A stretch of DNA of 5,219 nucleotides from NCBI GenBank assembly GCA_017958465.1, contig JAGDCQ010000162.1, positions 1-5,219 on the forward strand, in the 5' to 3' direction. The stretch is from Lachnospiraceae bacterium (lineage in GTDB: Bacteria; Bacillota; Clostridia; Lachnospirales; Lachnospiraceae). Position 1 is the first letter of the stretch; the number at the start of each line of letters is the position of its first letter. The notes under the pieces are model-generated. The model did no database searches. It was not told the DNA's origin and saw nothing but the letters and a program-made list of their open reading frames with translations. This document shows positions 1 through 5,090 of this stretch, in pieces. The position numbers were made by a program, and so were the translations under genes.

Positions 1-935
1 GACGTCAGGGCGATCCCGGCGAATCCAGGTTCTATATCTCCCTTGAAGACGATATAATGCGTCTTTTCGGTTCGGAGCGTATGATGGCCGTGTTTAAGAC
101 CCTCGGTGTGGAGGAAGGCCAGCAGATAGAGCACAGGATGCTCAGCAATGCCATTGAACGTGCCCAGAAGAAGTTAGAGAGCAACAACTACTCCATCCGT
201 AAGAGCCTGCTCGAGTACGACCGCGTGAACAACGAGCAGAGAGAGATCATCTACGGCGAGCGCAGGCGCGTTCTTGAAGGCGAGAGCATGCGCGACACCA
301 TCTTAAAGATGATCTCGGATACTGTCGAGAACCTTGTTGGGACAGCCATCAGCGAGGACCAGGATCCCGAAGACTGGGATATGACAGAGCTCAACGAGCT
401 TCTGGTACCTGTGTTCCCGTTTGCTCCCATTACCCTTACAGAGGATCAGAAGAGCAAATATAAGCGCGCAACGCTCATCCAGCAGCTTAAGGAGCAGGCA
501 GTGGCCGCTTACGAGGCAAAGGAAGCAGAGTTCCCCGTAAAGGAGACTATGCGTGAGATAGAGCGTATCATCATGCTTCGCGCCATCGACTCCAACTGGA
601 TGAACCATATCGACGATATGGACCAGCTGCGCCAGGGTATCGGCCTGCAGGCTTACGGCCAGAAGGATCCCGTTGTTGAATACAGGATCCAGGGCTTTGA
701 TATGTTCGACAATATGATCTCCAATGTCCAGGAGGACGTTGTAAAGATGATCATGCACATAAGGCTTGAGCAGAAGCTTGAGCGCGAGGAGGTCGCAAAG
801 GCTACAGGCACTAACCGCGACGATACCGCGGTGAATGCGCCCAAGAAGCGTACTTCCGCCAAGGTTTACCCGAATGATCCCTGCCCGTGCGGATCCGGCA
901 AGAAGTACAAACAGTGCCACGGAAGGATACAGTAA
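1..935 (+). CDS. secA: Preprotein translocase ATPase SecA, C-terminal part (5' end outside window)
   Basis: SecA is the cytosolic motor that uses ATP to push unfolded preproteins through the SecYEG channel. The frame is open from base 3 (310 residues visible) and begins in RQGDPG, the end of helicase motif VI in nucleotide-binding domain 2, so only about the last third of the protein is here. Visible residues about 50-95 (SIRKSLLEYDRV, QREIIYGERR) and 195-230 (WMNHIDDMDQLRQGIGLQAYGQKDP) are the helical scaffold and wing regions typical of the family. After a variable, charged linker the protein ends in the zinc-binding tail CPCGSGKKYKQCH (Cys294, Cys296, Cys305 and His306 of the visible part), which in other bacteria binds Zn2+ and SecB or ribosomes. 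The ATG at 57 is an internal Met, not a start. The stop TAA (933-935) overlaps the next start. Nothing looks broken. Confidence 0.98.
   Translation, partial: RQGDPGESRFYISLEDDIMRLFGSERMMAVFKTLGVEEGQQIEHRMLSNAIERAQKKLESNNYSIRKSLLEYDRVNNEQREIIYGERRRVLEGESMRDTILKMISDTVENLVGTAISEDQDPEDWDMTELNELLVPVFPFAPITLTEDQKSKYKRATLIQQLKEQAVAAYEAKEAEFPVKETMREIERIIMLRAIDSNWMNHIDDMDQLRQGIGLQAYGQKDPVVEYRIQGFDMFDNMISNVQEDVVKMIMHIRLEQKLEREEVAKATGTNRDDTAVNAPKKRTSAKVYPNDPCPCGSGKKYKQCHGRIQ
921..927 (+). promoter_or_regulatory. Ribosome binding site that fixes the prfB start
   Basis: GGAAGGA lies inside the last secA codons, 7 bases before the ATG at 935. It supports that ATG over the upstream in-frame ATG at 887, which would add 16 residues unlike RF2 and lies within the secA zinc-tail codons. 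Confidence 0.75.
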
Positions 936-2056
936 TGGTAGAATTAGATCAGATCAAATTTACTCTCGGGACCTATAAGGAACCGTTAAAAGAATTAAAG
1001 GGTTCCCTCGATCTTGAGAATAAAGCCTTAAGGATCGAAGAGATCGAAGGGATCATGGAAGAGCCCGGGTTCTGGGACGACACAGAGAAGTCCCAGGCTT
1101 ACATGAAGGAGCTTAAGAACCTGAAGGATACAGCTGAGGAGTACAAGGCTCTTGAGCAGTCCTACGAGGATATTGAGACGCTCCTTGAGATGGGTTATGA
1201 AGAGGAGGATCCGGAGCTTATCCCCGAGATCCAGAAGGAACTTGATGATTTCACAGGGAAGTTTGACGAGCTGAGGCTCGGCACTCTGCTCTGCGACGAA
1301 TATGACAGCGAGAACGCTATCCTGTCCCTTCATGCGGGGGCAGGCGGAACAGAAGCCATGGACTGGTGCGCGATGCTTGACAGGATGTACGAGCGCTGGG
1401 CCGCAAACAAGGGCTTCGAAGTGGAAGTACTTGATATCCTTGAGGGCGACGAGGCAGGGCTTAAGTCCGTTACTCTTGAGGTGAAGGGTACAAACGCCTA
1501 CGGATACCTGAAATCCGAACACGGCGTACACAGGCTTGTGCGCATCTCCCCCTTCAATGCGGCGGGAAAGCGCCAGACTTCTTTCGTGAGCTGCGATGTT
1601 ATGCCCGATATAGAGCAGGATCTGGATGTGGAAGTTGCCGATGAAGATATCAGAATCGATGTTTTCCGAAGCAGCGGTGCCGGCGGCCAGAAGGTCAACA
1701 AGACCTCTTCCGCCATCCGTATCACCCATATCCCCACAGGTATCGTTGTTCAGTGCCAGAACGAGCGTTCACAGTACCAGAACAAGGATAAGGCCATGCA
1801 GATGCTGAAAGCAAAGCTGTATCTCCTCAAACAGCAGGAGAATGCGGACAAGGAAAGCGGTATCCGCGGCGAGCAGAAGGATATAAACTTCGGAAGCCAG
1901 ATCCGTTCTTACGTGCTCCAGCCCTACACAATGGTAAAAGACACACGTACGCAGCAGGAAGTGGCAAATGCGCTGGGCGTGCTGGACGGGAATATCGATC
2001 CGTTCATCAACGCTTATCTGAAGTGGATTCATACAAAGCCCGTGGCTGAGGAATAA
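935..2056 (+). CDS. prfB: Peptide chain release factor 2 (RF2), frameshift-free form
   Basis: RF2 reads UGA and UAA stop codons in the ribosomal A site and triggers release of the finished protein. The 373-residue product has the helical N-terminal domain, the stop-reading tripeptide Ser205-Pro206-Phe207 in HRLVRISPF, and the catalytic Gly250-Gly251-Gln252 in SSGAGGQKVNK; both fall at the same numbers as in E. coli RF2. Residue 246 is Ser, not the unusual Thr of E. coli K-12. The ATG overlaps the secA stop (TAATG, one shared base), so translation is probably coupled, and secA-prfB adjacency is common in Firmicutes. Many prfB genes carry an in-frame UGA near codon 26 that needs a +1 shift; here the frame is continuous through that point. 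The next gene starts 21 bases after the TAA, with no terminator between. Confidence 0.97.
   Translation: MVELDQIKFTLGTYKEPLKELKGSLDLENKALRIEEIEGIMEEPGFWDDTEKSQAYMKELKNLKDTAEEYKALEQSYEDIETLLEMGYEEEDPELIPEIQKELDDFTGKFDELRLGTLLCDEYDSENAILSLHAGAGGTEAMDWCAMLDRMYERWAANKGFEVEVLDILEGDEAGLKSVTLEVKGTNAYGYLKSEHGVHRLVRISPFNAAGKRQTSFVSCDVMPDIEQDLDVEVADEDIRIDVFRSSGAGGQKVNKTSSAIRITHIPTGIVVQCQNERSQYQNKDKAMQMLKAKLYLLKQQENADKESGIRGEQKDINFGSQIRSYVLQPYTMVKDTRTQQEVANALGVLDGNIDPFINAYLKWIHTKPVAEE
997..1012 (+). other. Position of the RF2 frameshift site, here converted to in-frame coding
   Basis: The codons AAG GGT TCC CTC GAT encode Lys22-Gly-Ser-Leu25-Asp26. In frameshifting prfB genes the equivalent place reads a purine-rich Shine-Dalgarno-like run, then CTT TGA C, with the shift at Leu25. 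Here CTC GAT gives Leu-Asp with no stop. The AAAGGG at 997-1002 may be a weakened relic of the stimulatory element; that part is inference. Confidence 0.7.
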
Positions 2057-2068
2057 AGGCCCGGCAAT

Positions 2069-2074
2069 GGAGGG
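2069..2074 (+). promoter_or_regulatory. Ribosome binding site of the CheW-like gene
   Basis: GGAGGG stands 3 bases before the ATG at 2078, which is slightly close. It lies in the 21-base gap after prfB, which holds nothing else recognisable. Confidence 0.6.
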
Positions 2075-2077
2075 AAA

Positions 2078-2596
2078 ATGAATTGTCTGGTTTACAGGAT
2101 CAATAATTCTTTATATGCCGTTGACGCGGGGGAAGTTGTGGGCGTTGAGAACAGCCTGAACATCAACTCGCTGCCGGGACAGCCCGGGGGGATCGTCGGT
2201 TTTGCCGATATCCGCGGGAGGATGACGCCGGTGGTGAGCGTTCGCAGGTTCTTTGGCCTTCCTGCCGTGAAGGAAGGGACCACCCTGGTGGTAAACGACG
2301 GTGAGAGCCAGATCGCTTACCTTACGGACGGGGTGGAGGCTATCAGGGAGATAGACTTCAACGCGGCAAACTCCGCGCCCCTCATCATAAAGGGCTTTGC
2401 GGAGTGCGTAAAGAATATGACGCTGGTGGACGGAAATCCCGTGATCTATATGGAGCTCGCGGATATCCTTCCCGAGAGCGAAAGGACTGTCATCAGTGCA
2501 TTCCTCAAGCAGTTTGAGTCTAAGAAGGAAGATGACAGCGACAATGAGAAAGCTGCAGAGGCAGCGGAAACAGAGGCATCCGGTGGAGAAGCTTGA
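2078..2596 (+). CDS. Stand-alone CheW-domain protein with acidic C-terminal tail
   Basis: CheW-type domains are SH3-like beta-barrel adaptors that link chemoreceptors to the histidine kinase CheA or bind related scaffold proteins. The 172-residue product has one complete domain at about residues 1-142: an opening strand pair (LVYRINNSLYAVDAGEVVGV), the hallmark IVGFADIRGRMTPVVSVRRFFGLP at 39-62, and a closing VDGNPVIYMELADIL. Arg46 aligns with the Arg of the NLRG motif (E. coli CheW Arg62) that contacts CheA and receptors. The usual Asp of the following VIDLR motif is Ser54. Residues about 147-172 form a low-complexity acidic tail rich in Glu, Ala, Asp and Lys. No other chemotaxis gene is in the window; it sits between prfB and the ATP synthase genes, and its end overlaps the next gene. 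The domain call is firm, but a role in motility is not shown, so no gene symbol is given. Confidence 0.9.
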   Translation: MNCLVYRINNSLYAVDAGEVVGVENSLNINSLPGQPGGIVGFADIRGRMTPVVSVRRFFGLPAVKEGTTLVVNDGESQIAYLTDGVEAIREIDFNAANSAPLIIKGFAECVKNMTLVDGNPVIYMELADILPESERTVISAFLKQFESKKEDDSDNEKAAEAAETEASGGEA

Positions 2597-2930
2597 GACA
2601 GGCGCCAAAACCGAAAAGGAACCGGAACAGGAAAAGAAGGCAGCGCCTTCCGGAAACGGGCCTGCGAATTTGTTCGGGATCAGTAACGAGATCCTAAGGA
2701 ACATCACCCTTATTGGGCAGCTTGGGCTCTCGTTCATCATGCCGACTCTTATATGTGTTCTCCTTTGTGCCTTCCTTACTGTGAAGGCGGGGGTGGGAGA
2801 ATGGGTCTATATACCGGGGTTCATCCTCGGCATCGGAAGCTCGTTTATGACGGCTTATAAGTTCTACAAAGCAAATATCTCGAAAGAGAAGGAAGAGAAA
2901 AAACGCGTTTCTTTCAATAAGCACGAGTAG
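2583..2930 (+). CDS. atpZ: AtpZ-like two-helix membrane protein (F0F1 ATPase-associated, ATPase_gene1 type)
   Basis: This is a small membrane protein at the head of the ATP synthase genes. From the GTG at 2583 it is 115 residues: a charged Lys/Glu-rich N-terminus (1-37), helix 1 at about 43-65 (GQLGLSFIMPTLICVLLC), a short loop, helix 2 at about 75-95 (VYIPGFILGIGSSFMTAYKF), and a basic/acidic tail. The GQLGL...P spacing and the G..LG...Y pattern match AtpZ. In alkaliphilic Bacillus AtpZ was proposed to act with AtpI in Mg2+/Ca2+ uptake for the enzyme. The GTG has AGAGG (2572-2576) six bases upstream and overlaps the CheW stop by 14 bases. ATG codons at 2532 and 2544 are in frame, but the residues they add look like a shadow of the CheW acidic tail. 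The family is likely; the start is uncertain. Confidence 0.8.
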   Translation: MEKLETGAKTEKEPEQEKKAAPSGNGPANLFGISNEILRNITLIGQLGLSFIMPTLICVLLCAFLTVKAGVGEWVYIPGFILGIGSSFMTAYKFYKANISKEKEEKKRVSFNKHE

Positions 2931-2944
2931 GTGGGAAAGCTGAC

Positions 2945-3409
2945 ATGTTCAAGAACTTAGATGCGGATTCTATGAAATTTCTTAAAAGGGGCACCATCGG
3001 AACCATTATTTTAACAATAATCATGGTTTTGATCTTCTGGGCTCTAAAGTTAATCTTCAAAAATGTCGATTTCTTTAAAGATAACATTAATATGCTGCAT
3101 GTTGGGCTTGGCGCTGCGGCGGGAGCCCTTGTGGCTATTCTGAATTATTTTTATCTTGCTTATTCTATCGGGAAAAGGACCACTACAGAGGACGAGGAAC
3201 TTGCCACGGCCCAGTACAACCTTTCCCGTAAGATAAGGCGCGGCATCCAGATAGGCTGGCTTGTCGTTGCGATCGTAGTACCGTTTTTTAACGCAGTAGC
3301 GGCCATATTCCCGTTACTTTTCCCAAGACGTTCCATCATTCTTTGCGGGATCGTGGACAACATGCGTGAGAAAAAACAAGGGACAGGAGGTGAAGATGAT
3401 CAACAATGA
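2945..3409 (+). CDS. atpI: ATP synthase protein I (AtpI-like)
   Basis: AtpI is a small membrane protein encoded just before atpB. In several bacteria it helps assemble the c-ring or, with AtpZ, is proposed to carry Mg2+. This 154-residue product has four likely helices: about 17-38, 50-76, 100-116 and 117-137. Helix 2 has the family-like pattern of small residues followed by AILNYFYLAYSI. The ends are charged (MFKNLDADSMKFLKRG and EKKQGTGGEDDQQ), and there are no catalytic motifs. GGGA at 2933-2936 is a moderate ribosome binding site 8 bases before the ATG. The first third is noticeably more AT-rich than neighbouring genes. Its TGA overlaps the atpB start (ATGA), so coupling is likely. AtpI diverges strongly between species, so the call rests on topology and position. 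Confidence 0.85.
   Translation: MFKNLDADSMKFLKRGTIGTIILTIIMVLIFWALKLIFKNVDFFKDNINMLHVGLGAAAGALVAILNYFYLAYSIGKRTTTEDEELATAQYNLSRKIRRGIQIGWLVVAIVVPFFNAVAAIFPLLFPRRSIILCGIVDNMREKKQGTGGEDDQQ
3385..3391 (+). promoter_or_regulatory. Shine-Dalgarno sequence before atpB
   Basis: AGGAGGT lies in the last codons of atpI. It is 14 bases from the atpB ATG at 3406 but only 4 bases from an out-of-frame ATG at 3396 that opens a six-codon frame. It probably still recruits ribosomes for atpB, directly or by reinitiation. Confidence 0.65.
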
Positions 3410-4167
3410 ATGTTGATATTACAGGTCCTAAAATACTTTATGAGACCCCGTGGGAGTTACCTGTGCTTGGCAGCTTCAAGCTTACGGAAACCATTCTGAT
3501 AAGCTGGATAGTAATGGCCATCATCACAGGGTTGTGCATCTGGCTGACGCACGACTTAAAGGTTGAAAAGATCTCAAAAAGGCAGGCTTTCGCCGAAATG
3601 CTGGTAGAGACGGCGGATAAGTTCGTTATAGGGAACATAGGCGAGAAATTCGCCTGGCTCATTCCTCTGGTAGCGACTATCTTCTCGCTGAGCATTGTTT
3701 CAAACCTTATCTCACTGTTTGGGGTATGGAGTCCTACAGCGGATCTGAATACCGAGATCACCTGGGCGGCGGTAGTCTTTGTGCTGATCACCATCCAGAA
3801 GATCAAGGCGGGCGGCTTTGGAGGCTATCTTAAGAGCTTTACCCAGCCCATCCCGGTGCTGACACCGTTTAACATACTGTCGGAGCTTTCAACGCCCATC
3901 AGTATGGCATTCCGTCATTTCGGCAATATCCTTTCGGGTGTCGTTATCAACGGACTGATCTATGGCTCGCTGATCCTTGCGAGCAGTGCTCTTTTCGGTC
4001 TGATCCCCGGAGCTGTGGGAAACATTCTTTCCAATGTTCCGATCCTTGCGGTCGGACTCCCTGCCGTGTTATCAGTATACTTTGACTGGTTCACGGGCGT
4101 CATGCAGGCATACATTTTCTGCGTGCTGACGATCATGTACATTTCAAATGCCGCATCCGAAGGATGA
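3406..4167 (+). CDS. atpB: F-type ATP synthase subunit a
   Basis: Subunit a is the membrane stator that forms the two ion half-channels next to the c-ring. The 253-residue product is of normal length and mostly hydrophobic, with helices at about 28-48, 84-106 and 117-134 and the long paired helices from about 160 to 250. The essential arginine is Arg170 in SMAFRHFGNILSG, with conserved Asn174; the last helix has Gln234 in MQAYIFCVLTIMY, equivalent to E. coli Gln252. The residue after the arginine is His171, where many family members have Leu. The ATG at 3406 shares ATGA with the atpI stop and gives the N-terminus MNVDITGPK. The other nearby ATGs (3396, 3410) are in other frames. It precedes atpE by 71 bases. 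Confidence 0.97.
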   Translation: MNVDITGPKILYETPWELPVLGSFKLTETILISWIVMAIITGLCIWLTHDLKVEKISKRQAFAEMLVETADKFVIGNIGEKFAWLIPLVATIFSLSIVSNLISLFGVWSPTADLNTEITWAAVVFVLITIQKIKAGGFGGYLKSFTQPIPVLTPFNILSELSTPISMAFRHFGNILSGVVINGLIYGSLILASSALFGLIPGAVGNILSNVPILAVGLPAVLSVYFDWFTGVMQAYIFCVLTIMYISNAASEG

Positions 4168-4191
4168 CCGGCCCAAAAAACTGAATCTGAA

Positions 4192-4211
4192 CGGACGGGG
4201 AAACCCCTCCG
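4192..4211 (+). other. GC-rich hairpin between atpB and atpE
   Basis: CGGACGGGG pairs with CCCCTCCG around an AAA loop, giving eight base pairs with one bulged C at 4196. It is not followed by a T-run but by the atpE ribosome binding site 15 bases later, so it is unlikely to be an intrinsic terminator. An mRNA stability or processing element, or one exposing the atpE start, is a reasonable inference. Confidence 0.6.
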
Positions 4212-4225
4212 CAAAAGTAAATCTT

Positions 4226-4231
4226 AGGAGG
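4226..4231 (+). promoter_or_regulatory. Strong ribosome binding site of atpE
   Basis: A perfect AGGAGG lies 7 bases from the ATG at 4239, with a spacer (ATTTTTT) that should be unstructured. It fits the need for many copies of subunit c per enzyme. Confidence 0.85.
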
Positions 4232-4238
4232 ATTTTTT

Positions 4239-4511
4239 ATGGAAATTTTAGCAAAAGGTATCGCTCTTGCTGGTTGTGGAATTGGCGCAGGTCTTGCACT
4301 TATCGCAGGTATCGGCCCCGGTATTGGTGAAGGAAATGCCGTAGCAAAGGCTCTTGAGGCTATCGGCCGTCAGCCTGAGTGCAAGAGCAGTGTTCAGTCC
4401 ACAATGTTCGTTGGTTGTGCTATCGCAGAGACAACCGGTATTTATGGTTTCGTAACAGGTCTTCTTCTGATCTTCGTTGCTCCCGGTCTCTTCCTTAACA
4501 GACTTGGCTGA
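4239..4511 (+). CDS. atpE: F-type ATP synthase subunit c, predicted sodium-type with two carboxylates
   Basis: Subunit c forms the rotating membrane ring that carries the coupling ion. The 90-residue product is a two-helix hairpin: helix 1 about 4-42 with the glycine-rich GIGAG...AGIGPGIGEG, the polar loop Arg44-Gln-Pro, and helix 2 about 50-85. The ion-carrying carboxylate is Glu64 in AIAETTGIY. Thr65, Thr66 and Tyr69 match the sodium-binding set known from Ilyobacter tartaricus (Ser66, Thr67, Tyr70). The position of its Gln32 holds Glu31, as in the two-carboxylate rotor described in Fusobacterium nucleatum. There are three cysteines (13, 48, 60), with Cys60 one turn before Glu64. Codon use differs from neighbours (11 of 17 Gly codons are GGT, none GGG). 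No propeptide is seen. Family certain; ion specificity predicted. Confidence 0.98.
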   Translation: MEILAKGIALAGCGIGAGLALIAGIGPGIGEGNAVAKALEAIGRQPECKSSVQSTMFVGCAIAETTGIYGFVTGLLLIFVAPGLFLNRLG

Positions 4512-4545
4512 TAAGCAAAGAGTTAAGAAAGGCAACCTAAACGAC

Positions 4546-4551
4546 AGGAGG
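4546..4551 (+). promoter_or_regulatory. Ribosome binding site that supports the GTG start of atpF
   Basis: AGGAGG lies 8 bases before GTG 4560, and no in-frame ATG is near, so GTG is the start. The 48-base atpE-atpF gap holds nothing else that I recognise. Confidence 0.8.
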
Positions 4552-4559
4552 TTATAGAC

Positions 4560-5090
4560 GTGCATTTTATTGCTCTATTAACAGAAACGGCTAACCAGGA
4601 CCTCATCACTATCGTTCCGTGGACCCTTATAGCCCAGCTCTGTAACCTTGGACTTCAGTTGTTTTTGATCAAAAAGTTCCTCTTTAAGCCTGTTCGCGAG
4701 ATACTCGCAAAACGTCAGGCTAAGGCGGATGAGGATATCCGTGCCGCAGAGGCTGCAAAGGCCGAAGCGGACAGCATTAAGTCGGAATACGAGCAGAATA
4801 TGCTCGAAGCCCGCGAAAAAGCCGAATCCATTCTTGATAACGCCCAGAAGATGGCGAACGCCCAGAGCGATGACATCATCAAAGCCGCAAATGCACAGGC
4901 GACGGCTATCAAGAACAAGGCTGAGCAGGATATCGCTCTCGAAAAACGTAAAGCCGTTAACGAGATCAAAGACGAGATCGGAAGCATGGCGATGGAGATC
5001 GCAGGCAAGGTCATTGAGCGCGAGATTAACGAGGCAGATCACGCAAAGCTTATTGATGAGTTCATAGAAAACATAGGAGAAAAATCATGA
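4560..5090 (+). CDS. atpF: F-type ATP synthase subunit b
   Basis: Subunit b is the peripheral stalk that holds F1 against the stator, anchored by one N-terminal helix. The 176-residue product starts with GTG and has a membrane helix at about 16-37 (ITIVPWTLIAQLCNLGLQLF), the conserved FLFKPVREILAKR junction at 40-52, then a long Ala/Glu/Lys-rich coiled coil (RQAKADEDIRAAEAAKAEAD onwards) with no Pro or Gly breaks until about residue 140. The C-terminal part, ending in DEFIENIGEKS, would meet subunit delta. Its length is slightly above the common 156-170. Only one b-type gene is visible, consistent with a b2 homodimer. Its TGA overlaps the atpH ATG (ATGA), so the two are probably translated in a coupled way. 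Confidence 0.96.
   Translation: MHFIALLTETANQDLITIVPWTLIAQLCNLGLQLFLIKKFLFKPVREILAKRQAKADEDIRAAEAAKAEADSIKSEYEQNMLEAREKAESILDNAQKMANAQSDDIIKAANAQATAIKNKAEQDIALEKRKAVNEIKDEIGSMAMEIAGKVIEREINEADHAKLIDEFIENIGEKS

Noticed and set aside
52..57. TATAAT, a perfect -10 box
   Set aside because: It lies in secA codons for Asp-Ile-Met, and I see no -35 at the right distance (the TTGAAG is only about 5 bases away).
303..920. Long open frame on the minus strand opposite secA (205 codons)
   Set aside because: It is the antisense shadow of a well-conserved secA frame and its protein resembles no family.
1028..1729. Long open frame on the minus strand opposite prfB (233 codons)
   Set aside because: It lies wholly inside prfB, whose RF2 motifs are certain; the antisense frame is opened by codon bias.
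2111..2740. Minus-strand open frame opposite the CheW-like gene
   Set aside because: It covers the reverse of two plausible plus-strand genes and shows no recognisable domain.
2945..3060. AT-rich start of atpI as an internal promoter or transferred segment
   Set aside because: No -35/-10 pair with good spacing was found, and hydrophobic helix codons (Ile, Leu, Phe) explain the composition.
4192..4211. Hairpin as an intrinsic terminator inside the atp operon
   Set aside because: No T-run follows, and the essential c, b and delta genes continue directly downstream.
4148..4330. Open frame of 60 codons across the atpB-atpE gap
   Set aside because: It overlaps both genes out of frame, has an Arg-rich nonsense-like composition and no ribosome binding site.
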